IMG/VR virus record: IMGVR_UViG_3300037104_000418
Coordinates: 1-23,396 of that record
Source: a virus
Strand: one strand, 5' to 3'
Length of the DNA stretch: 23,396 nt
This document shows positions 15,645 through 23,396 of this stretch, piece after piece. Below the pieces are notes generated by a model. That model ran no database searches. It was not told where the DNA came from and saw only the letters and a list, made by a program, of their open reading frames with translations. Position numbers and translations under genes: made by a program. How positions within the stretch are numbered: position 1 is the stretch's first letter; every line of letters starts with the position of its first letter.

Positions 15645-17549
15645 ATGCCACAAATTTTTAGTACCAGTAGGATACGTTTTCAAGAATTATACCAAGATGC
15701 GTTAAACTTTGTAAAAAACTCGTATGGAGCATTAGGACAATACTTTACATTAGCTTCTCCTATGGGTCAATTACTTCAAGTAGTTCTAAGTTATGGACGT
15801 ATGATTTTATTCTATAACGAAGATTCAGTTACAGAATTAAACATCAATACTGCAACTCGACCTGCCAGTGTTAAGGGTGTTGCAACATTAACAGGACATA
15901 ATCCATCAAGACCTATTTCGGCAAGAGGAACTTTGATTCTTCAATATAATGGTCAGAAATTACCACCCGGAACAAGCATTATTTCTATTCCAAATTACAC
16001 TTTATTGGCAAATACTCAAAATGGTTTAACTTATACGATTACACTACCCGGTGAAGAATTAGTTTTTGATTTAACTAGCGTTACAAATGCAGTAGAAGTA
16101 AATATAGTTCAAGGAAAAACAGAATATCAGCAAGCAACTGGAACTGGAGACCCATTGCAATCATTCAACTTTCAGAATAAAAAAGGAGCTTCCATCGATA
16201 ATTATTACGTTAACGTTTTTGTTAACGGAACAAAATGGGATGTAGTTGATTCAATTCTTGATATGACTATTGATCAAACAGCAGTAATGGCTAAAACGGG
16301 CCAAACTGGTGGTATAGATCTTTTCTTTGGAAATAGCTTTAATGGAGCAATGCCTCCTTACGGTTCAACTATTTTAATTGAATATCTTATAACTGATGGT
16401 GCAGCAGGAAATTTAAATGCTCAAAATAACAACTTAAATAATAGTTGGAAATTTTCTACGCCAGGATTTTCTCTTAATGGTGATCAACTCGATCTAAACA
16501 AATATCTCAACGTTCTTATTAAAAATGAGATTATGTTTGGCGCTCAAGAAGAACCTCTTTATTTAACGAGATTATTAGCTCCACATCTTTCAAGAAGTTT
16601 TGTTTTGGCAAATGAAAATAATTACATTTATTTTTTACGTAAATTGAATATCTTCACGATAATTGATGCTATCCCTGGATTTGCAACATTTGAAGATCAG
16701 TATGCTGCAGATAAATACAATCAGGCCAAAACAACCTTTGAACAATTAAGCACGCAATATCAACAAATTATTTCTACAAACGGAGTTAGTTCAGTGCAAG
16801 CTACAACATTAAAACCTCAATTAGATAATGCTTCTTCACAACTTAATTATTATACACAACAAGTCGAAGCCCAAAAGAAAGATGATAATACAGTTTATTT
16901 GTTTTTAGTTCCCGATGTTAATAAGAGAATTCAATCAAACGAAAATTATTATACATGTTCCTTAGAAGCATTTATTATGTCCGATAGTGAAAAAGCTGCA
17001 ATCTTAGATTATATCGAACAAAGTGGTCAAAGAATCTTAACTGTTGATAATGCAATTTTGAATTTGCAATTTCCAAAGTTTTCAATAAATATGTCTCTTA
17101 TATTATGGGAAGGCACAGTATATGATACAGTACGACAAGCAATCATTTCGGCCACCTCAGATTATTTCTTAAAAAATACTCGTAGAGATAGAATTCCGGT
17201 TTCAGATTTAATTCGAATTATTGAAGGACTTGATGGTGTTGACTCAGTTAATGTTTGGTTTGATGCAGATGCAAAAAATTTAAACATTTATAAAACATTT
17301 TATGGAATAGATGATTATGGCGATATTATTCTTCAAAGATTTGTAAAAGACGCATTTGGAAACAACGTTCCTGTTAATGATATATACGCATTAATTCGTG
17401 GAAACTTTGAAAACGCCCAAGGAACATTTTATGAAGATAGTTTAGTTAAGAATAAATTATCAAACGTAAACATACAAGTAAGAGGTTACACTCAGAAAAA
17501 TATCAACTCAGAAAACAACATAGCAATCGTAAATAACATCACAGGATAA
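15645..17549 (+). CDS. 6: Baseplate wedge subunit, gp6/gpJ-like (634 aa)
   Basis: Length (634 residues; T4 gp6 has 660) and position directly after a gp25-like gene fit the gp6/baseplate-J family, which forms the ring of dimers around the hub. The N-terminus (RFQELYQDALNFVKNSYG...SPMGQLLQVVLSYGRMILFY) and the following NINTATRPASVKGVATLTGH resemble the J-family start, where a helical segment leads into the attachment region. A long middle insertion has a beta-rich part (to about residue 310) and a Gln-rich helical stretch near 360-410. The C-terminal part has the conserved core (VDNAILNLQFPKFSINMSLI, TVYDTVRQAIISATSDYFLK, IPVSDLIRIIEGLDGVDSVN). The next gene starts 2 bases after the stop. Confidence 0.82.
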   Translation: MPQIFSTSRIRFQELYQDALNFVKNSYGALGQYFTLASPMGQLLQVVLSYGRMILFYNEDSVTELNINTATRPASVKGVATLTGHNPSRPISARGTLILQYNGQKLPPGTSIISIPNYTLLANTQNGLTYTITLPGEELVFDLTSVTNAVEVNIVQGKTEYQQATGTGDPLQSFNFQNKKGASIDNYYVNVFVNGTKWDVVDSILDMTIDQTAVMAKTGQTGGIDLFFGNSFNGAMPPYGSTILIEYLITDGAAGNLNAQNNNLNNSWKFSTPGFSLNGDQLDLNKYLNVLIKNEIMFGAQEEPLYLTRLLAPHLSRSFVLANENNYIYFLRKLNIFTIIDAIPGFATFEDQYAADKYNQAKTTFEQLSTQYQQIISTNGVSSVQATTLKPQLDNASSQLNYYTQQVEAQKKDDNTVYLFLVPDVNKRIQSNENYYTCSLEAFIMSDSEKAAILDYIEQSGQRILTVDNAILNLQFPKFSINMSLILWEGTVYDTVRQAIISATSDYFLKNTRRDRIPVSDLIRIIEGLDGVDSVNVWFDADAKNLNIYKTFYGIDDYGDIILQRFVKDAFGNNVPVNDIYALIRGNFENAQGTFYEDSLVKNKLSNVNIQVRGYTQKNINSENNIAIVNNITG

Positions 17550-17551
17550 TT

Positions 17552-17827
17552 ATGGCAGTAAATAATACAAAGCGAAATTTATATACGACAAGACCTTCGT
17601 ATTTTTATCAATCAAAACATTTTAATGATGTTTTCCTTAATTTAGGATTTAATTACAAAGGTAAATTACTTAAGAAAGGATTATCACCGGAAATGTATGC
17701 CAATCAATTACAGGTTCCAATGTATAGCACGATTGAAGCTATGTTAAATTTCTTAATTGAACATACAAAGATAGTTAAAAAATGGTATTCAATTGCACAC
17801 GATAAAAACTCAATGAACGTAAATTAA
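17552..17827 (+). CDS. Small protein in the baseplate cluster (91 aa)
   Basis: It starts 2 bases after the gp6-like stop, so it is coupled to it, and lies between the J- and I-type wedge genes. The product is basic and contains FNDVFLNLGFNYKGKLLKKG and an apparently helical end (YSTIEAMLNFLIEHTKIVKK). I recognise no family; a small wedge or hub partner is likely from its position. Its last six codons overlap, on the opposite strand, the 3' end of HNH endonuclease no. 3. The final residues (HDKNSMNVN) could therefore have been reshaped by that insertion, and a longer original C-terminus is possible. Confidence 0.65.
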   Translation: MAVNNTKRNLYTTRPSYFYQSKHFNDVFLNLGFNYKGKLLKKGLSPEMYANQLQVPMYSTIEAMLNFLIEHTKIVKKWYSIAHDKNSMNVN

Positions 17828-18484
17828 CCGGCATTTATCACCATGATATTTTTGATAATTACCTGCGTCAAATAATCGGTTACAGTGTGGACATAATTTC
17901 TTAGGTTTATTTAATAATCCTTTAGATATATTATTCTTATGTTTTTGAGATATATTTTTATCTTTAAGTTTTTTTCGTATGTTTTCAATGCTTTCTTTTG
18001 AGTGATGTTTATTAAACATTCCATTTTTATCACCTACATTAGCTTTTTTCTTATTTGTTTCGTTGGAATATTTTTTGCCAATGTGTCTTTGACTATTTTT
18101 TTCATTATGTTCAGGCGATTTACTTTTTCCTGTAAGCGCTAAACTTATTTTTGTTTTTGTTTCTTTAGATATTGGAGTATTTCGAATTAATTCAATGGAA
18201 TACGCATAATCTCTTGATGTTATTCCGTACTTGCGTTTATTCATAATACTCATTAAATGAAATGCGCATACAATTTTCCTGTTTTCTTTATAGATGTATG
18301 TTAGCAATTTATGACAAACAAAATGTTCACGAGCAGTTAATAAAACTTTATTGTCTTTTTCTTCACTTCCATTTATACACTTAGGAATAATATGGTGATT
18401 TTCATAGTACTCACCATTTACTCGAATTCTTTTTTGATTTCGAGCGTTAGAAATTATTTTTTCGTATACTGCTTGGTGATTCAT
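17810..18484 (-). CDS. HNH homing-type endonuclease no. 3, inverted in the baseplate operon (224 aa)
   Basis: The minus-strand product has the same build as endonuclease no. 1: YENHH (His30, His31), Asn45, His54 and His58 in KVLLTAREHFVCH, then NUMOD3-like repeats (SKETKTKISLALTGKSKSPE, ISQKHKNNISKGLLNK), and a C-terminal Cys198-x2-Cys201...His214-x3-Cys218 zinc-like motif. It ends with LIYVH and its TGA overlaps the 3' end of the convergent 91-residue gene by 18 bases. Being on the opposite strand to the surrounding late genes, it needs its own promoter. Only a weak candidate (AAGATATAACGATATTA) is visible upstream on the minus strand. Insertion between the J- and I-type wedge genes is typical of selfish endonucleases that target conserved sites nearby. 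Confidence 0.87.
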   Translation of the reverse strand: MNHQAVYEKIISNARNQKRIRVNGEYYENHHIIPKCINGSEEKDNKVLLTAREHFVCHKLLTYIYKENRKIVCAFHLMSIMNKRKYGITSRDYAYSIELIRNTPISKETKTKISLALTGKSKSPEHNEKNSQRHIGKKYSNETNKKKANVGDKNGMFNKHHSKESIENIRKKLKDKNISQKHKNNISKGLLNKPKKLCPHCNRLFDAGNYQKYHGDKCRLIYVH

Positions 18485-18588
18485 GATTAATATCGTTATA
18501 TCTTATATGAAAAAACATATGAATAGTTTCATTGCGCATAAAGTTTAGATATATAAAATAAATACATTTCAAATAACATTAAGCTATA
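18485..18588. promoter_or_regulatory. Divergent gap between HNH no. 3 and the gp7-like gene
   Basis: The gap contains the plus-strand late-type box AGATATATAAAATAAAT at about 18547-18563, which precedes the ATG at 18589 by about 25 bases. A small inverted repeat, ATATG-AAAAAA-CATAT, lies near 18505-18520 and could be a weak hairpin or a protein-binding site. The minus-strand promoter of the endonuclease should also lie here but is not clear. Confidence 0.55.
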
Positions 18589-21500
18589 ATGAATACTTCC
18601 AACTGGAAAATTTTTGATAAAGCCGGTTCCCAACTAAATTGGAACCCTGACCCATTAATACAACTTACTTTCGCTGATCCAACGGGTACCGGAGCAAATG
18701 GTTTTTTGCAAACTGATCCAAGCGGATTGGCAAAGTATACTGGAATAACTAACGGTGGATATTCGTATACGGGAGACCAGACCGTCGTATCGTATGCATA
18801 CGCATCTAACAGCGACATCATTCCTTTGACTCCAGTTGATGCATCCGTATCTACCGTGGTTATTCCTATTTTTAGCACATTAAATAATTTTGACACAAGC
18901 ACGCAATCAAATATTGCGTATGTTAAAAGCATCGATGGATTAGTTTTCGATCCTTGCCTTTATACAAGAAATTTCTTAGAAGCCAATGATTGGAGTTTAT
19001 TTTATCCAGTTTGGACGTTAAATTCTTCATGTTGGTCCGGAGATAATAATATAGGATTTACAAGAGATCCATCTGGAAGTACTGTTGCCGATACATCAAC
19101 TTTGACAAATAATTTTACTTCTGAAGCTCATAAAACTTATAAAGTATTTTATAATGTATCAGGTTTAACACAAGGAGATTTTAATATTTCTTTTGGTGGA
19201 TATACACAATCTGACGTATCAACATCAGGATATTTTGAAATAATAGCAACAAATAATTCGCCGTTAATTATTACACCTTCTATTGATTTATCTGTTAATA
19301 ATTTATATTTTAGTATACAACGAAAACCTACAGAATTTGTTTATCCTTCTGTAACCTATGCCAGCGCTATTTTCTTACAACCTGTCGCAACAGGTTTAAT
19401 CGAAACAGAAACTCTTTATATTTTAGATGAATTTGTTAAAGATCAATACAGACGTCCATACGATGGAGTCAATCCAATTTTAGTTATGGAATTCATTGGT
19501 AATGATAATCAAATTCAATTTTTTAATGTTGATGAAAATAGTAATGAAATAACCTGGACTGATTCACTTGCATTTGATACAAGCACTTTTGCACTAGATA
19601 CGCCAATTCAGGTTAACGTTGGATTTAGAGCTGATGCAGAAGGTGTTTATGAAAGAATTCTTCGAATCTATCATTTAGTAGGTACAACTTTATACACAAT
19701 TGCCGAAATCGTAGTTAACGCTGAATCAATCGGAGAAGATGAAAGATTTAGAACACTTATAACAAACTTTGGTTTGCCTGATCCTAAAGGCATGAAAAAT
19801 ATCTTTAAAGAAACAGATATTAACGAAGATCTGCCAGATTGGAAACTTTTAAACTACAAATCAAAACACATCATTCTTGAATATGATAAAATTATGCCGT
19901 TTATTGGAACTTACAAAGGTTTAATAAATGCGATTAAATGGTTAGGATATGATGACATTTATATTCGTGAATGGTTCTTAAATGTTAAGACTAACACAAA
20001 ATTATCTCTTATTGTTCCTTACGAAGCAAAAGATAGAACACAAACTATTTTGATGTTTAGTCCTGAACAGAGAAAAACACTTAAGAAACTCAATCAATTA
20101 TCACTTAATTATTGTTTAACGGAAGAAACTGGAACATTAGACGTTTATGGCACACCAGAAACAAAAGATTGTTATTCATATAGTCTTGATGAAGTTTTTG
20201 TAAAACTTTTAGGATTAAAAACTTGGCTTGAAAGAAATATCATTGGAGTTAACTGTAGAATCACTGACATAACTGGAGAAGGTATTTATTTTGAAAGAGT
20301 ACAAAATCTTGTTTACACTACAGATAACATTGGATTTAATTACTCTATTGATCAAACATTAACACCTTATAGTCCAGACGAAATGTCTGAATTGATAATG
20401 GGTGATGCAAGTATAAGATTAACTTTCTTGGAATTAACAAATACGAAATCTGCTGACCTTCCAACAACTTTTGGACAAATGGTATCGTATGCATGGAATC
20501 CTTCGGATCCATCAACATATTATTCAATTACAGACCCATCATATCTTGCAAATCCAACAGCATTTTTACTTGTAGGTTCATCATTTGCTTATCCTTTTAT
20601 CAATATTGCAGATATTCTTTGGAGATTATCAGTTGAAAAAGATTTAGGTGGCGTATTAACAAATAACGTAGTTACAAACCCATTATTCGTCTATGAAAAT
20701 GAAATACGTTTCTATAACACTTATGATGTATCTACAGTATTCTTTAATGTATCAACAAATTTAACAGTGCTTTTAGAAAAAGCTTACTTAAGAGACCCAA
20801 GTATTGACGAGTGGATTCATTCAGTCGCATATTCAATTTATCCTGATCCTTCAAAATTCTATGACTACATAATGGAATCTTCAATAGGTGATAAAGTCGG
20901 ATTCCATGATTATGCAGAATTTGCTCCAGATATTTCAGCACGTTTACAATATGCGTATGACACAAATTATAAAGTGCCTCTTTTAAGCATGCAATATTTC
21001 AAATTTACTGATCCAAGCGGAAATAAACAAACATTTGGAAATAAAATATACTATCTTGATATTTTAGATGGAAAAGTTTATATGAATGCAGGAACTGTTC
21101 CAAATTCATCAGATAATTTAACTCTTTATCTTAATTTCAATTACGATACAAGTTTAAGTGAACAACAAATAACGGTTAATGCAGTTTATGAATCTCCACG
21201 TATGAGATTGTTCCAATTCGATCCAAGCGCATATTATTGGGCAGATCCATCAGGAAGAACAGGTGGTAACGATCCTAACGTATATTTGCAGGATAATAGC
21301 ATTTATACAATTCATGTTAATCACATTGGCGATTATCATATTGAATTGTTTGCGTGGGACGAATACAATACATTAATGTACAATCCTGCAAGAGAATTAT
21401 ATCCTGTGTTTATTAAAGCACCCACACTTTACACAGCAATTGATAATTGTTGCAATAATGTTTGTGTAAGTACATATATGAGTATAGATGAAGTAAGCAC

Positions 21501-22620
21501 ATTAATTTCAGAAAATCCATTTCCAATTTATGATAGATTGATCCCACTACAGGGGTTAGATGTTGAAGTTGATCCAAGCGGAAATGCATATGTTTCTGTG
21601 CCTTCAATTACATACTTCCAAGATGTGCCAGAACCCAATTCAATAAATCGATTCATCAATATAACAGAAAGAGTTACAGATATATCAGGCTTAAATATTA
21701 CAATTGATCCTGATTTTCAAAAATTTTATTCTGGTGATGATGTAAGATTAATTAGATTTGATAAAGGAAAATACGCATTAATTGAAGAAGTAAGCGCGCA
21801 TATTATTTCAGCAACTCCCGGACAACCTACAACAGCAACTCTTAATGTTATTCCTCCTTCATTTGTTATTGAAGCATCTACTGATATTTACATTTTGAAT
21901 GACACGTATAGAACTGTTTTTAATCCAAGCAATAATGGCTCAAACTTTACTGCCGATATTAGTAACTATCAATTTGAAGTAAATCAGATTGTTGGACTTA
22001 TTGTTTCACATAACACTAACGGATATTCTTGGGGATCATCTTATAAAGTTTTAGACGTAAGCGGAACTACACATACATTTGATTTTCCTGTTCCTGAATT
22101 CTTTATTAATAATCCAAGTATCTATTCAATACAGGCGAAACATGCATTTTCGACTTACGCAGATTTTACAATATCTACAGAAAATGCCGATGAAGCAGCA
22201 AATAACTTTCAAATTTATTTGAAGAATTCATATTGTCAAGAACATTATCTCGATGACACATTCGTACTCATCAATATTTTATTCGATCAGGATAAAATCA
22301 ATCAACAGTGGTATGAACCATCAGATAATCTGATCAATACTCAATATTTCACATATGATCAAAGTAAACCACTTAGTGTTGATATAAGTACGCTCGTTAT
22401 ATTACAAGCGATATACGATCCTTCAAATTATCTTCTTAATCAACAAAATATTTGGGAAATCATAGAACATGATTCAAGTATTGTTTTAATGAAAGTATTT
22501 AATAAAAGTGTTCCTTACATATTCGATACTGCTGGAATTTATGATGTAGAATGTACAGCTTATGATAGTTACGGAAACGCAATTATTAAGAAATATGAGG
22601 GATTAATTCAAGTATCATGA
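18589..22620 (+). CDS. Giant baseplate wedge protein, gp7/gpI-like with inserted beta domains (1343 aa)
   Basis: The conserved piece lies near residues 415-460, where YDKIMPFIGTYKGLINAIKW followed by LGYDDIYIREW matches the 'GT--gl--a-k-lG' helix pattern of tail protein I; T4 gp7 is its wedge counterpart. Position after W- and J-type genes supports this. It is longer than T4 gp7 (1032 residues). Extra parts include a carbohydrate-binding-like beta domain at about 145-255 (KTYKVFYNVSGLTQGDFNIS, then FGGYTQS...YFEIIA), PKD/Ig-like segments near 905-930 (YTIHVNHIGDYHIELFAWDE) and at the C-terminus (DTAGIYDVECTAYDSYGNAI). D-x-S triplets occur about 26 times. It has its own promoter-like box, possibly because the endonuclease insertion separated it from the upstream wedge genes. 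Confidence 0.65.
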   Translation: MNTSNWKIFDKAGSQLNWNPDPLIQLTFADPTGTGANGFLQTDPSGLAKYTGITNGGYSYTGDQTVVSYAYASNSDIIPLTPVDASVSTVVIPIFSTLNNFDTSTQSNIAYVKSIDGLVFDPCLYTRNFLEANDWSLFYPVWTLNSSCWSGDNNIGFTRDPSGSTVADTSTLTNNFTSEAHKTYKVFYNVSGLTQGDFNISFGGYTQSDVSTSGYFEIIATNNSPLIITPSIDLSVNNLYFSIQRKPTEFVYPSVTYASAIFLQPVATGLIETETLYILDEFVKDQYRRPYDGVNPILVMEFIGNDNQIQFFNVDENSNEITWTDSLAFDTSTFALDTPIQVNVGFRADAEGVYERILRIYHLVGTTLYTIAEIVVNAESIGEDERFRTLITNFGLPDPKGMKNIFKETDINEDLPDWKLLNYKSKHIILEYDKIMPFIGTYKGLINAIKWLGYDDIYIREWFLNVKTNTKLSLIVPYEAKDRTQTILMFSPEQRKTLKKLNQLSLNYCLTEETGTLDVYGTPETKDCYSYSLDEVFVKLLGLKTWLERNIIGVNCRITDITGEGIYFERVQNLVYTTDNIGFNYSIDQTLTPYSPDEMSELIMGDASIRLTFLELTNTKSADLPTTFGQMVSYAWNPSDPSTYYSITDPSYLANPTAFLLVGSSFAYPFINIADILWRLSVEKDLGGVLTNNVVTNPLFVYENEIRFYNTYDVSTVFFNVSTNLTVLLEKAYLRDPSIDEWIHSVAYSIYPDPSKFYDYIMESSIGDKVGFHDYAEFAPDISARLQYAYDTNYKVPLLSMQYFKFTDPSGNKQTFGNKIYYLDILDGKVYMNAGTVPNSSDNLTLYLNFNYDTSLSEQQITVNAVYESPRMRLFQFDPSAYYWADPSGRTGGNDPNVYLQDNSIYTIHVNHIGDYHIELFAWDEYNTLMYNPARELYPVFIKAPTLYTAIDNCCNNVCVSTYMSIDEVSTLISENPFPIYDRLIPLQGLDVEVDPSGNAYVSVPSITYFQDVPEPNSINRFINITERVTDISGLNITIDPDFQKFYSGDDVRLIRFDKGKYALIEEVSAHIISATPGQPTTATLNVIPPSFVIEASTDIYILNDTYRTVFNPSNNGSNFTADISNYQFEVNQIVGLIVSHNTNGYSWGSSYKVLDVSGTTHTFDFPVPEFFINNPSIYSIQAKHAFSTYADFTISTENADEAANNFQIYLKNSYCQEHYLDDTFVLINILFDQDKINQQWYEPSDNLINTQYFTYDQSKPLSVDISTLVILQAIYDPSNYLLNQQNIWEIIEHDSSIVLMKVFNKSVPYIFDTAGIYDVECTAYDSYGNAIIKKYEGLIQVS

Positions 22621-22991
22621 GATTACATAGAGTAGATCACGAACATATCGATAAATCACAAGTATTTGTTGAAGTTAATTCTGTATCTTGGCGATCGCCA
22701 CAACATATTTCTATTGAAGATTTGCAAAAAGGCGTTAAATATCATATTCAGAAAGATATTGATAATGTGACGTTGAAAATGGATCCGAGTACGCATAAAC
22801 TTGAAGTTGACTTTTCACATCTCGAAACACCAAGTGTTCACAGTTCATCTTACACTGATCAAAATATATTCTATAATCAGCCGCCTAAAGATTGTTCTAC
22901 ATTATCTGGAATGCATGTCGTTACCGATGGAAATTTTCTTTATGTATGGGTAGGAAATCGATGGAAACGATCGATCTTAAGTGAGTGGTAA
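22617..22991 (+). CDS. Small virion-associated protein coupled to the gp7-like gene (124 aa)
   Basis: The ATG overlaps the preceding stop (ATGA), a sign of translational coupling with the baseplate wedge gene. The product begins MRLHRVDHEHIDKSQVFVEV and is polar, with no tag. Its C-terminus (DGNFLYVWVGNRWKRSILSE) resembles the end of the tail fibre protein at 2114 (DASYLFICTSTNLWGRLLLD), a short aromatic-strand module ending in W-x-R. I know no family name for it. A baseplate or fibre-attachment accessory is suggested by position and by that shared module. Confidence 0.65.
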   Translation: MRLHRVDHEHIDKSQVFVEVNSVSWRSPQHISIEDLQKGVKYHIQKDIDNVTLKMDPSTHKLEVDFSHLETPSVHSSSYTDQNIFYNQPPKDCSTLSGMHVVTDGNFLYVWVGNRWKRSILSEW

Positions 22992-23396
22992 TTACATGTA
23001 ATCTTCTCTGTGGGCTGCATCCCAACCTATAATTTTTAAACCACCTATGTGAATATTTTTATTACGAAGAAATAAATGTACATATTCGTCTGTCATGTTT
23101 TGACAACCAAAACAAACGAATTGACCCTGAATATCAACAGGCATTCCTTCAAGAGAGTGTAATAAGGGATTTTTAGAACAATTGAAATTACCTCTAATTG
23201 ATTTTGGACAGCCTTTTAACGATGTCAATTTATTTTCAAACAACATTAAATTAAGAACATCAGTCTGCGGTAAATATTCAACAGATGTTAATTCATTGCG
23301 CCCTAAATATACGTTGCCGTTAACTGTTTTTGGAAATCCTCTAGTACTTGTTAATCCACTTTCATAAAATTGTATTTCGTTAACATCTAGTTGTTT
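22992..23396 (-). CDS. Leucine-rich-repeat-like protein, 5' end outside window
   Basis: The frame is open from the window edge, so at least 134 residues are encoded; an internal ATG at 23246 is not a convincing start because the repeat pattern continues upstream of it. Repeats of about 20-25 residues follow the pattern N-LTS(L/V)-x-P-x-x-V-x-G-N (RNELTSVEYLPQTDV, ENKLTSLKGCPKSIRGNFNC, LHSLEGMPVDIQGQFVC), the style of small LRR-like proteins common in T4-related phages. A non-repeat cap follows (DEYVHLFLRNKNIHIGGLKI) and ends in HREDYM. It is convergent with and directly abuts the 22617 gene. Its role, in the virion or the host cell, is unknown. Confidence 0.7.
   Translation of the reverse strand, partial: KQLDVNEIQFYESGLTSTRGFPKTVNGNVYLGRNELTSVEYLPQTDVLNLMLFENKLTSLKGCPKSIRGNFNCSKNPLLHSLEGMPVDIQGQFVCFGCQNMTDEYVHLFLRNKNIHIGGLKIIGWDAAHREDYM

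Noticed and set aside
6517-18484. Group I introns carrying the HNH genes
   Set aside because: The flanking genes are complete with their own starts and stops, and no intron core was recognised, so the genes look free-standing.

Overview
This AT-rich window looks like the tail and baseplate region of a large contractile-tailed (T4-related, myovirus-type) bacteriophage. The host is probably a member of the Bacteroidota. That host call is an inference: almost no gene start is preceded by a Shine-Dalgarno sequence, and most are preceded by A/T-only leaders of the type AAAATAAAAAT-ATG, as is usual in that phylum and its phages. No tRNA, integrase, transposase or CRISPR array was seen.

Layout. (1) Positions 1-5155, minus strand: a 1013-residue tail fibre gene with its own promoter-like box, then two tandem paralogous genes for PKD-like plus leucine-rich-repeat-like adhesins, the second cut by the window edge. 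(2) 5291-7203, plus strand: a protein with three clear S1 RNA-binding domains, followed by HNH endonuclease no. 1 and a terminator. (3) 7251-14903, plus strand: an accessory block of poorly characterised proteins, several carrying a short conserved tag-like peptide at the start and often again internally. It also holds an amidoligase-like protein with a pentapeptide-like tail, a probable virion structural protein, HNH endonuclease no. 2, and a 740-residue protein combining a transglutaminase/papain-like Cys-His-Asp triad with an HELTE metallopeptidase-like domain. (4) 14978-22991, plus strand: baseplate wedge genes in the conserved W-J-I order: gp25-like, a tagged zinc-finger protein, gp6/J-like, a 91-residue protein, then a 1343-residue gp7/I-like protein and a 124-residue coupled gene. 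HNH endonuclease no. 3 interrupts this block on the opposite strand. (5) 22992-23396, minus strand: the 3' part of another leucine-rich-repeat-like protein.

Regulation. A box close to GATATATAAAATAAA occurs upstream of five genes or operons on both strands and resembles a late-promoter -10 element. Two hairpin terminators each sit immediately before one of these boxes.

The most interesting theme is the tag family. Peptides such as ESLYEKFSEEGDPIKDL recur at the N-termini, and between the domains, of proteins that otherwise look unrelated. They recall the T4 capsid-targeting peptide of internal proteins, which is cut by the prohead protease after (L/I)-x-E. One reading is that this block encodes tagged, protease-processed cargo carried in the virion. 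That is a hypothesis, not something the sequence proves.
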